A DNA stretch of 64,000 bases from assembly GCA_025455885.1 (NCBI GenBank), contig JALOLR010000014.1:1-64000 (forward strand). The letters are read 5' to 3'. The translations under genes and the position numbers were made by a program. Source of the DNA: Acidimicrobiales bacterium. Lineage in GTDB: Bacteria; Actinomycetota; Acidimicrobiia; Acidimicrobiales; Acidimicrobilacustridaceae. Positions 43,827-53,161 of the stretch are shown here, piece after piece; position 1 is the stretch's first letter; every line of letters starts with the position of its first letter. The notes beneath the pieces are model-generated. The model was not told the origin of the DNA and did no database searches. It saw only the letters and a list, made by a program, of their open reading frames with translations.

Positions 43827-45092
43827 GTGACTGCGGCCTCCGTCACCCGCCGGCTCCAGGGCTGGTGGAGCCTGATCGCGGTCGTCGCCGTCGCGGGCGT
43901 GGCGCGCGCCGCCTACGGCGCCTTCGTGATCCGTTCGTACCAACCGAACAGCGACGCCTTCCAGTACTACGACCTGGCCCGCAACATCGGCGACGGGCTC
44001 GGGTTCTCGATGTCGTTCTCGTGGGTCACGGTTGGCCCCACCGCGTTCCGCCCTCCCGCGTACCCCTACCTCCTGGCCGGCGCGATGAGCGTGTTCGGCG
44101 AGTCGGTGAGGGTCGGCCAGGTCCTCAACCTGCTCATCGGCCTCGTGGTCGTTGCGCTCGCCTGGCTCCTGGCCCGTCGCCTGGGCGGGCCGCGCGCCGC
44201 CGCGGCCGCCGGCCTCACCGTCGCGCTCTACCCCCCGCTGATCGCCAACGACGTCGTGCTGTTGACCGAGCCCCTGTCGCTGGCCGCCCTGCTCGGCGCC
44301 CTCCTGGCGCTGACCGACCACCGGTGGGCCCTCGCCGGGCTGCTCACCGGGCTGTTGATCCTCACCCGGCCGTCCGCGCAGTTCCTGGTGGTGCTGTTCG
44401 CGCTGTGGATGCTCTGGCAGGTCGGGTGGCGACGCGCCCTCGGCCTGGTGGGGGTGACGGTCCTCGTCGTCACGCCGTGGGTCGCCCGCAACTGGGTGGT
44501 GATGGGTTCGCCGCTGCTCGTCACGTCCAACGGCTTCAACCTCGCGGCGATGTACTCGAGCGAAGCCCAGCAGGCGGACAGGTTCGTCGACCCGGCCAAC
44601 AGCCCCCTGTTCGACACCTACGAGCTGCGACTGATGCGCAGCGACGAGGTGGTCTGGACCGACGAGCTACGGAACCGCGGGCTCCAGGGCATCCGCGACA
44701 ACCCGACCTACGTCGCCAAGGTGGTGGGGCGCAACATCCTGCACTACCTGGAGCTGACGCCGTGGCACAACGAGTTCGCCGAGGGGCTCGACGGGCGGAA
44801 CCTCGAGTTCCGGCGGGCCACCCTGCCGCTGTTCTACCTCGTGACCGCCGTGGGCTGGTTCGGCCTCGTCGTCCGGCGCCGCCGGCCCGATGTGGTGCTG
44901 CTCATCGGCGTGGCTCTGTACTTCATGCTGTCGAGCATCGTGTTCGTCGCGCCCCCACGGCTGCGCGCCCCGTTCGACCTGATCTGTTGCATCGGGGTGG
45001 GCCTGGCGTGGGCGTGGTGGCGGGAACGAGGGGAACGGGAGCAGCCGGCCGACGACCCCGCCCCGGAGGTCACGGCTCCAGCACGACCTTGA
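43827..45092 (+). CDS. GT39-like multi-spanning glycosyltransferase
   Basis: 421-residue membrane protein with about nine to eleven TM helices. The early acidic loop YQPNSDAFQYYDLARNI after the first helix is the expected catalytic Asp region of dolichyl/polyprenyl-phosphate-mannose-type transferases (GT-C fold). RPPAYPYLLA and LLILTRPSAQFLVVLF follow. It would use a polyprenyl-phosphate sugar donor on the outside of the membrane. GTG 43827, one base after the cupin stop, so coupled. Acceptor unknown. Confidence 0.75.
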   Translation: MTAASVTRRLQGWWSLIAVVAVAGVARAAYGAFVIRSYQPNSDAFQYYDLARNIGDGLGFSMSFSWVTVGPTAFRPPAYPYLLAGAMSVFGESVRVGQVLNLLIGLVVVALAWLLARRLGGPRAAAAAGLTVALYPPLIANDVVLLTEPLSLAALLGALLALTDHRWALAGLLTGLLILTRPSAQFLVVLFALWMLWQVGWRRALGLVGVTVLVVTPWVARNWVVMGSPLLVTSNGFNLAAMYSSEAQQADRFVDPANSPLFDTYELRLMRSDEVVWTDELRNRGLQGIRDNPTYVAKVVGRNILHYLELTPWHNEFAEGLDGRNLEFRRATLPLFYLVTAVGWFGLVVRRRRPDVVLLIGVALYFMLSSIVFVAPPRLRAPFDLICCIGVGLAWAWWRERGEREQPADDPAPEVTAPARP

Positions 45093-46008
45093 TGGCACCG
45101 GCGGCGCGATCCTGGGCCACGGCGAACGCCTCGACGGCGGCGTCGAGGGGGAACCGGTGGGTGACCACCGCGTCGACGAACTCGGGGCGGGCGGCGAGCA
45201 GCGCCGCCGCGACATCGACGTCACGGGAGGGCCCCACCCGGCTGTACATGGTGGCCGGCACCAGGGTGACCTCCTTCATCGTCACCGCGAGGCCCGGCAT
45301 GGTGACGTCGCCGTCCCAGTAGCTGCCGAGCAGCAGGACCCGCCCGCCGGGGCGGGCCAGGTCGACGGCACGGGCCAGCGCCGACGCCGTCCCGGCGGCC
45401 TCGACCACGACGTCGTAGGACCCCGCCACCTCGCCGGCGCCGAGGCGGTGGGCGGCCTCGCGCTGGCGGTCGTGGCGGGCCTCGAGGTCGACCGGGGCGC
45501 CCGTGGCCTGGGCGGCCAGGAGCGCGGTCTGGCCGATGCTCCCGCCGCCCACCACGGCGACGCGGTCGGCGGCGGTGATCCCGACCCGCCGGACGCCGTG
45601 CACGGCGACCGCGAGGGGCTCGACCAGGCTGGCGTCACGCGGGTCGACGCCGGCCGGCAACGGAGCCAGCGAGCCCACCGGGACGAGGCACTGCTCGGCC
45701 ATCCCGCCGTCCCGCCCGACACCGAGCACGATCGACGGGCCGAGCACGCACCGCGGCAGCTCGCCGGCCAGGCACGCCGGGCACGTACCGCACGGGGCGA
45801 GCGGCTCGACGGCGACGGGCGTCCCGTCGCTCAGCACACCAGCCAGCTCGTGGCCGAAGGTGAACGGGAGCCCGAACCCGAGCATGTGCAGGTCGGAGCC
45901 GCAGATGCCCGCCGACGCCACCGTGACGACCACCTCGTCGTCGGTCCGCTCCGGCGCGGGGACGTCGACCACGGTGGGGACCCCCGCAGGGCACCGCACC
46001 GCCCTCAC
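45070..46008 (-). CDS. zinc-dependent alcohol dehydrogenase (MDR)
   Basis: 312-residue medium-chain dehydrogenase/reductase. Catalytic zinc ligands lie in AGICGSDLHMLG and FTFGHELAG, with the four-Cys structural zinc site CGTCPACLAGELPRC. The cofactor-binding motif is VVGGGSIGQTALL. Length is shorter than the usual 340-350, mainly in the C-terminal part. Substrate unknown. It overlaps the 3' end of the GT39-like gene by 23 bp tail-to-tail. Confidence 0.85.
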   Translation of the reverse strand: MRAVRCPAGVPTVVDVPAPERTDDEVVVTVASAGICGSDLHMLGFGLPFTFGHELAGVLSDGTPVAVEPLAPCGTCPACLAGELPRCVLGPSIVLGVGRDGGMAEQCLVPVGSLAPLPAGVDPRDASLVEPLAVAVHGVRRVGITAADRVAVVGGGSIGQTALLAAQATGAPVDLEARHDRQREAAHRLGAGEVAGSYDVVVEAAGTASALARAVDLARPGGRVLLLGSYWDGDVTMPGLAVTMKEVTLVPATMYSRVGPSRDVDVAAALLAARPEFVDAVVTHRFPLDAAVEAFAVAQDRAAGAIKVVLEP

Positions 46009-46021
46009 GCCGCGCCGCCGC

Positions 46022-46993
46022 TCAGAGCCATCCGGCCTTGCGGAACCGCCGGTACATGAACCCGCACACGAAGAGCATGAAGGCGATCACGACGAAGTAC
46101 CCGTACTCGTACTCGAGCTCAGGGAGGTTGTCGAAGTTCATGCCGTAGATGCCGGCGATCATCGTGGGCACGGCGGCGATGGCGACCCAGGCCGAGATCT
46201 TGCGCATGTCCTCGTTCTGCTGCACCGAGATGGTGGCGAGGGAAGCATCGAGGGCGCTGGCGAGGAGGTCGGAGAGCGTGCGGGCCCGGTTGACGCTGCG
46301 GTCGAGCAGGTCGGCGGCTTCCTCGAGCTCGGCCACCGCGTCGGGCGGCCAGAACACCCGGCGCCGCCGGATGAGACGGTCGAGGGGCTCGTCGAGGGCG
46401 TCGGTGGCGACGGACAGCTCACGCACCTGGCGCTTCAACTGGTACACCCGCTGCACCGGGCGGCGCAGGGATTCGGCGAACACCTCCTTCTCGATCTCGA
46501 GGGCGGCCCGCTCGAAGGCGTCGAGCACCGGCCGGTAGTCCTCGACGACCCGGCTCACGATGGCGGCGAGCACCGCCGGCGGGCCGAGCGCCAGCTGGTC
46601 GGGGTCGTTCTCGAGCTCCCGGCGCGTGCCCGACAAGGGGCTGGCCTGGCCGTGGCGGACGGACAGGACGAACGACGGTCCGGTGATCACCGACAGCTCC
46701 CCCAGCTTCACCTCGCCGAGGGCGGTGTTGTAGTGCGCGGTGCGCAGCACCAGCGTGGACTGGTCGCCGTCCACCGCGAAGACGGGCCGTTCGTGCGGGG
46801 CGAGCACCTCGTCGACCTCGAGGTCCTGCACGCCGCACTGGGCGAAGCCCTCGGCGAGCTCCTCCACCGACGGCATGCGCAGGCCGAGCCACACGAATGT
46901 CTCAGGCCGGGACAACCACTCGCCGATCTCAGAGAGATGCAGGCGATCGGTGACCCGCTTCCCGTGCTCGTACGCGGCGCAGTCGACGATCAC
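46022..46993 (-). CDS. corA: CorA-family Mg2+/Co2+ transporter
   Basis: 323-residue homopentameric divalent-cation channel. A cytoplasmic alpha/beta domain is followed by long helices and two C-terminal TM segments. The pore motif is IYGMNFDNLPE with GMN and the downstream acidic loop. Coiled-coil DLLASALDASLATISVQQNEDMRK is the classic pre-TM helix. GTG 46993. Start is 14 bp before the ADH end on the same strand; a joint transcript is possible. Confidence 0.93.
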   Translation of the reverse strand: MIVDCAAYEHGKRVTDRLHLSEIGEWLSRPETFVWLGLRMPSVEELAEGFAQCGVQDLEVDEVLAPHERPVFAVDGDQSTLVLRTAHYNTALGEVKLGELSVITGPSFVLSVRHGQASPLSGTRRELENDPDQLALGPPAVLAAIVSRVVEDYRPVLDAFERAALEIEKEVFAESLRRPVQRVYQLKRQVRELSVATDALDEPLDRLIRRRRVFWPPDAVAELEEAADLLDRSVNRARTLSDLLASALDASLATISVQQNEDMRKISAWVAIAAVPTMIAGIYGMNFDNLPELEYEYGYFVVIAFMLFVCGFMYRRFRKAGWL

Positions 46994-47121
46994 GAGCCGA
47001 GCGTACCCGGGCAGCCCCGCAGGACCGAGGTCCCCCCGGCCCTCACCCGGCGCGACGACCTCCCCCGACCCCTCCGACCGCGCCCGTAGCGGTCTCCTCC
47101 GCAACCGACGAGAAGGACACC

Positions 47122-49569
47122 GTGCGCGCCCCGGACAACCCCACTCCCTCCTCCTCGACCCCCGCCCCCTCCCCTTCGACACCCGCCCTCGGCGCGCTCG
47201 GGCGGCTCGGCCGATGGATCGCCCGGCACCACCGGTGGGTGGCGCTGGTGTGGCTGGTGGCCATCGTCGCGGCCGGCTACCTGAACGGGGCCTACGCCAA
47301 GAGCCTCTCGGACAACTTCCGGATCCCCGGAACCGACTCCCAGGCCGCCTACGAGCTGCTCGAACAGCGCTTCGACTCCCAGAACGGCGCCACCGCCACG
47401 GTGGTCTTCACCGTCCAGGAGGGACAGCTCACCGACACCATCGACGCCGAGATCGTCGACGCGGTCACCACCGCCCTCGGGAAGGTCGACGGCGTGGCAT
47501 CCGCCCCCGATCCGCTCAGCTCGAACCCCGAGACCGCCCTCGCCCGCATCGCCGGGCAGCTCCCGGCGAACGAGGCGCAGGCGGCGAGCGAGATCGCCCG
47601 GAACCTCCCCCCGTCCATCTCCGCCGACGGGCGGACCGCCTACGCCACGGTCACGTTCACCGACGCGCTGCCCGAGCTCATGAAGGCCTTCCCCCCGAAG
47701 CCCGAGGACGAGGGCGACGCCTACCCCAACCCGTACTCGGCGCTGCGCGACGCGGTGCGCAGCGTGGACACGGGCGACGTGCGCGTCGCCATCGGCGGCA
47801 CCGTCGCCGACACGTGGAACGCCCCGGTGTCGTGGTGGGCGAACCACGCCGACGAGGTCGGTCTCGGGATCGGGGCGATCCTCCTGCTGGTCGCCTTCGG
47901 CTCGCTCTGGGGGATGGCCATCCCCATCGCCACGGCGCTGCTCGGTGCGGTGACCGCCAGCGGGCTCGTGTACCTCCTGGCCGACGTGACCACCGTGTCG
48001 TCGGCGGCGCCCCCGGTGACGTTGATGATCTCGATCGGGGTGGGCCTCGACTACTCGCTGTTGATCGTCACCCGCTACCGGGCCTTCGTCGCCGAGGGCC
48101 ATGAGCCCCACGACGCCGTCGGCCTGGCCATGGCATCGGCGGGCAAGGCCTCGCTGTTCGCCGGTCTCACCGTGTGCGTGGCGCTCCTGGGCCTCGTGCT
48201 CGTGCCGATCCCCCTGGTGCAGACCCTCGGGCTGGCGGCGGCGATCGGCGTGGCCACGATGATCGTGGCCGCCACGACGATGCTGCCGATGCTGCTCGGC
48301 TTCGCAGGGGGCAAGATCGACCGGATCCGCCTGCCCTTCGGCAGGGAGGACCCGACCGTCGACCCCACCACCACCTTCTGGGGTCGCTTCGCCCGGCGCA
48401 TGTCGAGCCGTCCGTGGCTGGCGGTAGGCGCCGGGACGCTGCTCCTGCTCCTCCTGGCGACGCCCTTCCTGCGGGTGCAGTTCGGCATCCCCGACGACTC
48501 GTCGCTGCCGTCGGGGCTCTCCCAACGCGACGCCTTCGTCGCGGTGAGCGATGCGTTCGGGCCCGGCACGAACGGGCCGCTCGTCGTGGCGGTCGGCCTG
48601 CCGACCGAGAACCCGGGGAACTTCGAGTCCGCCCTGACGACCCTCGAACCGGTGAGCACGGCCGTGGCGGCGCTGCAGCCTCCGGGCACGATCCCGGGGA
48701 TCGAGTCCTCCGTGGGCCCGATCCCCAACGACGCCGACGCCACGACGGCGGTGATCTACCAGATCACCCCGACCAGCGGGCCCGACAGCGCGGCGACGCG
48801 CGCCCTCGTCGAGACCCTGCGCACCGACCTCGAGAAGGCCACCGCCGGGACCGGGCTCACCGCCCACGTCGGCGGGGCGACCGCCACCGTGATCGACCTC
48901 ACCGCCATCGTGGTGAGGTACCTGCCCCTCGTGATCCTGGCCGTGGTGGCCGGATCGTTCCTCCTGTTGACGCTCGTGTTCCGGTCGATCCTGGTGCCAC
49001 TGAAGGCGGCGGTCATGAACCTGCTGTCCATCGGTGCCGCCTACGGGGTGGTGGTGGCGGTCTTCCAGCTCGGCTGGGCCAAGGGGGCGGTGGGGCTCTC
49101 CGAGACGATCCCGATCGTGTCGTTCGTACCGCTCGTGATGTTCGTGATCCTCTTCGGCCTGTCGATGGACTACGAGGTCTTCCTCATGTCCCGCATCCGG
49201 GAGGAGTGGGACCGCAGCGGCGAGCCCCGGGCGTCGGTGGTGCTCGGCGTCGCCAAGACGGCGAGGGTGATCACCACGGCGGCGCTCATCATGATCGCCG
49301 TGTTCGCGTCGTTCATCACCAACCCGAGCCCCACCGTGAAGCTCATCGGCTTCGGCATGGCCGTGGCCGTGCTCATCGACTCGACGATCGTGCGCATGGT
49401 GCTCGTCCCCGCGGTGATGGAGCTCCTCGGCCGGCGGGCGTGGTGGTTCCCGTCGTGGCTGGGGTGGCTGCCGAAGCTGGACGTCGAGGGTCCGACCGGC
49501 CGCGACGCTCCGGACGTGGCGACGCCCGAGCGCCGCGAGGAGGCCCCGTCGGCCGTCAGTAGAGGATGA
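47122..49569 (+). CDS. MMPL-family RND transporter
   Basis: 815-residue proton-driven exporter of lipids or small molecules, with twelve TM helices in two six-helix halves each preceded by a periplasmic-type loop of about 150-180 residues. SIGVGLDYSLLIVTRYR carries the conserved Asp-Tyr pair of the proton relay in TM4, and ILFGLSMDYEVFLMSRIREEW the equivalent in TM10. GTG 47122. The last 14 bp overlap the end of the NDMA-dependent dehydrogenase on the other strand. Confidence 0.93.
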   Translation: MRAPDNPTPSSSTPAPSPSTPALGALGRLGRWIARHHRWVALVWLVAIVAAGYLNGAYAKSLSDNFRIPGTDSQAAYELLEQRFDSQNGATATVVFTVQEGQLTDTIDAEIVDAVTTALGKVDGVASAPDPLSSNPETALARIAGQLPANEAQAASEIARNLPPSISADGRTAYATVTFTDALPELMKAFPPKPEDEGDAYPNPYSALRDAVRSVDTGDVRVAIGGTVADTWNAPVSWWANHADEVGLGIGAILLLVAFGSLWGMAIPIATALLGAVTASGLVYLLADVTTVSSAAPPVTLMISIGVGLDYSLLIVTRYRAFVAEGHEPHDAVGLAMASAGKASLFAGLTVCVALLGLVLVPIPLVQTLGLAAAIGVATMIVAATTMLPMLLGFAGGKIDRIRLPFGREDPTVDPTTTFWGRFARRMSSRPWLAVGAGTLLLLLLATPFLRVQFGIPDDSSLPSGLSQRDAFVAVSDAFGPGTNGPLVVAVGLPTENPGNFESALTTLEPVSTAVAALQPPGTIPGIESSVGPIPNDADATTAVIYQITPTSGPDSAATRALVETLRTDLEKATAGTGLTAHVGGATATVIDLTAIVVRYLPLVILAVVAGSFLLLTLVFRSILVPLKAAVMNLLSIGAAYGVVVAVFQLGWAKGAVGLSETIPIVSFVPLVMFVILFGLSMDYEVFLMSRIREEWDRSGEPRASVVLGVAKTARVITTAALIMIAVFASFITNPSPTVKLIGFGMAVAVLIDSTIVRMVLVPAVMELLGRRAWWFPSWLGWLPKLDVEGPTGRDAPDVATPERREEAPSAVSRG

Positions 49570-50668
49570 CGCCCCGGATGTTCTCCCCGTCGCGCATGGC
49601 CTGGTAGCCGTCGTTGATGCCGTCGAGGGTGTAGGTCTTGGTGATCATCCCCTCCAGGTCGAGCTGGCCCTTGCGGAACAGCTCGGCGAGGCGGGGGATG
49701 TCGGCCCGGGGGTTGGCCGAGCCGTAGATGGAGCCGACCACCGACTTCTCCGAGAGGGTCAGGTCGGTCAGGGGGATGTTGTTGGTGGCCTCGTCCCACG
49801 GATGGATGTTGGTGACGACGACCTTGCCCCGCTTCGACGTGATGCCCATCACCGCGGCCATCTCGTCGCCGCGTCCGACACCCTTGGTGAGGATCACCTT
49901 GTTGCACATCCGGCCCCAGGTCTCCTGCTGGATGAGCTCGAACGCCTCCTCCACGGAGGTGGCGGTGTGGGTGGCACCGAACTTCTGCGCCGTCTCCCGC
50001 TTGAACTCGACGGGGTCGATGGCGAAGATCCGCTCGGCGCCGGCCAGCGCCGCACCCTGCACGGCGGCCGATCCGAGCCCGCCCACGCCGACGACGGCCA
50101 CGTTGTCGCCGGGACGCACCTCGGCGGCGTAGACCGCCGATCCCCAGCCCGTGGTGGCGCCGCAACCGAGCAGGCAGAGCTTGTCGAGCGGCAGGTCGTC
50201 GAGGACCTTCACGACCGACCACTCGTGGACGACGCAGTGCTCGGCGAAGGTGCCCAGCCCGGCCATCACCGAGGCGTCCTCGCCTCGGGCGTGGATGCGC
50301 GACGTCCCGTCGAGCATCTTGCCGCCCATGATCAGCGCGCCGTTGTCGCAGAGGTTGGAGTGCCCCTCGGCGCAGCTCGGGCACTGCCCGCAGGCGGCGA
50401 TGAAGGAGTAGACGACGTGGTCGCCGGGGACGACGCCCTGGACGTCGGGACCGACGGCCTCGACGATGCCCGCCCCCTCGTGGCCCCCGATGTAGGGCAC
50501 GGCGGCCAGAGGGAAGTCGCCGGTGATGAAGTGCTCGTCGCTGTGGCACAGGCCGGAGGCCACGTTGCGCACGAGGACCTCGCGGCCCTGCGGCGGGTCG
50601 ACCTCGATCTCCTCCACCGACCACCCGGTGTCCTCGTTGCTCCACAGCATGGCCGCGCGGCTCTTCAT
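49556..50668 (-). CDS. NDMA-dependent alcohol dehydrogenase
   Basis: 370-residue zinc alcohol dehydrogenase of the actinobacterial Rxyl_3153-type. It keeps a tightly bound NAD(H) and needs an external electron carrier (assayed with N,N-dimethyl-4-nitrosoaniline). Catalytic Zn ligands are CHSDEH (residues about 41-46) and GHEGAG, with structural CGQCPSCAEGHSNLC. The cofactor motif is VGVGGLGSAAVQGA. GAGGGGGACCCG precedes ATG 50668. Mycofactocin genes are not in this window. Confidence 0.9.
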   Translation of the reverse strand: MKSRAAMLWSNEDTGWSVEEIEVDPPQGREVLVRNVASGLCHSDEHFITGDFPLAAVPYIGGHEGAGIVEAVGPDVQGVVPGDHVVYSFIAACGQCPSCAEGHSNLCDNGALIMGGKMLDGTSRIHARGEDASVMAGLGTFAEHCVVHEWSVVKVLDDLPLDKLCLLGCGATTGWGSAVYAAEVRPGDNVAVVGVGGLGSAAVQGAALAGAERIFAIDPVEFKRETAQKFGATHTATSVEEAFELIQQETWGRMCNKVILTKGVGRGDEMAAVMGITSKRGKVVVTNIHPWDEATNNIPLTDLTLSEKSVVGSIYGSANPRADIPRLAELFRKGQLDLEGMITKTYTLDGINDGYQAMRDGENIRGVILY

Positions 50669-50751
50669 CGGGTCCCCCTCGATCCTGCCGGGCTGGCGCC
50701 GGCTCCGCCGCAATCTAGCGGCGGCCGCCACCCCGTCGCCTCGGCGCGTCC

Positions 50752-52278
50752 CTAGCCGAGGCGATAGGCCACGAGCTGGGGAGGCTGGGCGTTGCCGACG
50801 GGCACGACGAGGAGATCCCCGGCCACGGACATCCACCCGTTGATCCCACCCCCGGTGTCCTCGATCCACACGATCTCGCCGTCGGCCCGGCTCAGCGCCA
50901 CCAGCCGGCCGTCGAGCAACGCGGTCAGGACGAGGTCGTTGACCACGGTCACCCCGCCGAGGGGGTCGCCGGGCACGTCGGTCGACCACCGCAGCTCTCC
51001 GGTGGCGGCGTCGACCGCGACGACCTGTCCGTCGTTGACGCCCAGGTCGGCCCCGAAGTACGCCGTCTCGTCGGGTCGCAGCACGGTCGGGGCGTGGAGG
51101 ACGGCGGCGTAGACGACCCCGTCGGCGGTGGCCGGCGGGGTGAGGATGCCGCCGAAGGTGCCGGGGGTGACCTCGGTGGGTCCCGGCAGTGCCTCGAGGT
51201 CGTCGTTGCGGTGCACGCCGACCGGGGTGGTCCAGAGCCGGGTGCCGCTCTCGGGGTCGATCCCGACGACCACCGCCCCCTTCCCGGCGCCGACGACCAC
51301 CTCGCCGCGGCCGGCGGGGCGGGCGATCAGGGTGTGGACGAGGTCCCGGTCGAAGAGGTCGTGGGGGTGGACCTGGTCGTACCACCGCAGCGCGCCGGTG
51401 GCGAGGTCGAGGGCCACCACCGAGTTCGTGTACAGGTTCGGTCCCGGCCGGCTCGTCCCGTTCGGGAACTCCGCCGTGCCGGGGAAGGGGGCGGGGTTGG
51501 CCACGCCCCAGTAGACGACCGAACGGCCCGGGTCGACGGCCGGCGGGTACCAGGCCCCACCGCCGGAGTTGACCGTCGGGTCGCCCCACAGGTCGGGCGA
51601 CACGACGGTGTCGAACTGCCAGAGGGTGGCCCCGGTCGCCGCGTCCAGGGCGTGGATGACACCCCGATCCCCTCCGGCGTAGATGCCCCCGATGGAGATC
51701 GGGACGGTGCTGACCAGCACCTTCCCGTCGACGACGACAGGTTGGATGTCGATGCCCGCGGTGGGGGTGGCGGTGATGTCGCGAGCCCAGAGCTCCGCCC
51801 CGGTGTCGGCGTCGAGGGCCACGACTCCCGTCGATCCCCGCAGGCCGAACACGCGCCCGTCGGCCACCGCCGCTCCGAAGGGCCCGATGTTGAAGCCGGT
51901 CCCCTCCCGCTCCCAGCGGGGTTCGCCGGTCGCGCGGTCGAGGGCGCTGACGGCGCCCCGCCCGTCCTGGACGTAGACCGAGTCGCCGACGATCAGCGGC
52001 ACCGTGGAGAGCGCCCCGTCCATCTCGTGGCGCCAGGCCACCTCCAGCCGCCGCACGTTGGACGCGTCGATGCTCGACGACGCGGCCGTGCGGCTGTTGT
52101 CGTAGTCGCGACCGGGCAGCACCCAGTCGCCCGGATGGGCGACCACCTCCGCCGGTGCACCCGCCGGGAACGTCGTGGTGGTCGCGGCACCGCCTCGGTC
52201 CCCGTCGTCACCGTCGGTGCAGGACGCACCGAGGAGGACCAGCGCGAGCGCGACGAGGAACGTCGAGCGGCCCCTCAC
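50752..52278 (-). CDS. PQQ-type beta-propeller lipoprotein
   Basis: 508-residue exported lipoprotein: signal RGRSTFLVALALVLL and lipobox LGASC (lipidated Cys20). Seven to eight propeller blades with the repeating 'ALDAxTGxxxW' pattern (SALDRATGEPRWEREG, VALDADTGAELWARDI, HALDAATGATLWQFDT, AVDAATGELRWSTDV). PQQ-dependent dehydrogenases keep such repeats but need specific active-site residues (Glu, Asp) that were not located, so a BamB-like or sensor role is equally possible. GTG 52278 overlaps the DUF2889 stop by four bases. Confidence 0.85.
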   Translation of the reverse strand: MRGRSTFLVALALVLLGASCTDGDDGDRGGAATTTTFPAGAPAEVVAHPGDWVLPGRDYDNSRTAASSSIDASNVRRLEVAWRHEMDGALSTVPLIVGDSVYVQDGRGAVSALDRATGEPRWEREGTGFNIGPFGAAVADGRVFGLRGSTGVVALDADTGAELWARDITATPTAGIDIQPVVVDGKVLVSTVPISIGGIYAGGDRGVIHALDAATGATLWQFDTVVSPDLWGDPTVNSGGGAWYPPAVDPGRSVVYWGVANPAPFPGTAEFPNGTSRPGPNLYTNSVVALDLATGALRWYDQVHPHDLFDRDLVHTLIARPAGRGEVVVGAGKGAVVVGIDPESGTRLWTTPVGVHRNDDLEALPGPTEVTPGTFGGILTPPATADGVVYAAVLHAPTVLRPDETAYFGADLGVNDGQVVAVDAATGELRWSTDVPGDPLGGVTVVNDLVLTALLDGRLVALSRADGEIVWIEDTGGGINGWMSVAGDLLVVPVGNAQPPQLVAYRLG

Positions 52279-53090
52279 GTCGCCGACACGGAGCCGGACG
52301 GGGGAGGGCCGACGGCCTCCAGGGGCCCACCCGGGATCGGCGTGCCGGGCGGGTCGACCTCGGTCTCGCGGGCGGTGCCGACGCAGCGGTGGGCGACCTC
52401 GGGGATCCCGACCCGGTAGGTGTGGCAGGAGTCGTCGGCTCCCCGGACGTCGCCGGCCACGGCGATGACATCCATCTCCATGAGGCGACCGATGCCGATC
52501 GAGCAGGCGCGGCGCATGACGAAGAGCGGTTCGCGATCGGGAGGGTCCGTCGCCGCCAACCACGCCGAGAACCGCGGGCGGTCCAGACCGAAGCCGACGA
52601 AGCGATCGGGGCTCACGACGGACTGGCCCTCCATCCGCACGTCGAGGACGGTCTCACCGTTGCGCTCCAGGACCCCCCGACGCTCGGTGAAGGACGCGAG
52701 GTCGAGGCGGACCTCGTAGACGGTCGGCTCGGTGTCGTGGGCGTGGGCGGCGGCCAGCGACGCCAGGTCGAGGGTGTGGACGCACTGCGTCCGGCGGTCG
52801 TCGACCCAGCGGTCGGGGCGGACGGCGGCGTCGAGCGACGTCCCCGCCAGCGCGGCGAGGCCGGCGGCGCCGGTCGGGCAGGTGGACCAGGGCACCCGCA
52901 CCGGGGTGGCCTCCGCGGCCGTGATGGTCGTGCCGTCGTGGGTGAGCGCCACCCGGAAGTGGTGGATGTAGTCCTCCATCGCCGCGACGACGCGGCCTGC
53001 GCCGGGGACGACCTCGATGCGCCGCCGGTACGTCGCCGGCCCGTCGTTGAACCCGACCCCCAGCTCCTCGTGGCCTGCGCCCTCGTCCAC
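52275..53090 (-). CDS. DUF2889 domain protein
   Basis: 271-residue protein with the DUF2889 layout: YRRRIEVVPGAGRVVAAMED, HHFRVALTHDGTTITAAEA and VPWSTCPTGAAGL. The repeat of His-containing strands suggests a lipocalin-like binding fold. No signal peptide. DUF2889 proteins are widespread in aromatic- and steroid-degrading bacteria. GTGA overlap with the downstream propeller lipoprotein implies a coupled pair. Confidence 0.8.
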   Translation of the reverse strand: MDEGAGHEELGVGFNDGPATYRRRIEVVPGAGRVVAAMEDYIHHFRVALTHDGTTITAAEATPVRVPWSTCPTGAAGLAALAGTSLDAAVRPDRWVDDRRTQCVHTLDLASLAAAHAHDTEPTVYEVRLDLASFTERRGVLERNGETVLDVRMEGQSVVSPDRFVGFGLDRPRFSAWLAATDPPDREPLFVMRRACSIGIGRLMEMDVIAVAGDVRGADDSCHTYRVGIPEVAHRCVGTARETEVDPPGTPIPGGPLEAVGPPPSGSVSAT

Positions 53091-53161
53091 CGCTCCCCCT
53101 CCCGGGCCGCCAGCCTGGCACGACGAGCGCCTCCGGGTCCGCGACGTGGTTGTCTGAGGCG

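Noticed and set aside
46990-48867. Long minus-strand frame opposite the MMPL gene
   Set aside because: Gly/Arg/Asp-rich antisense frame; the plus-strand product is a complete MMPL transporter.
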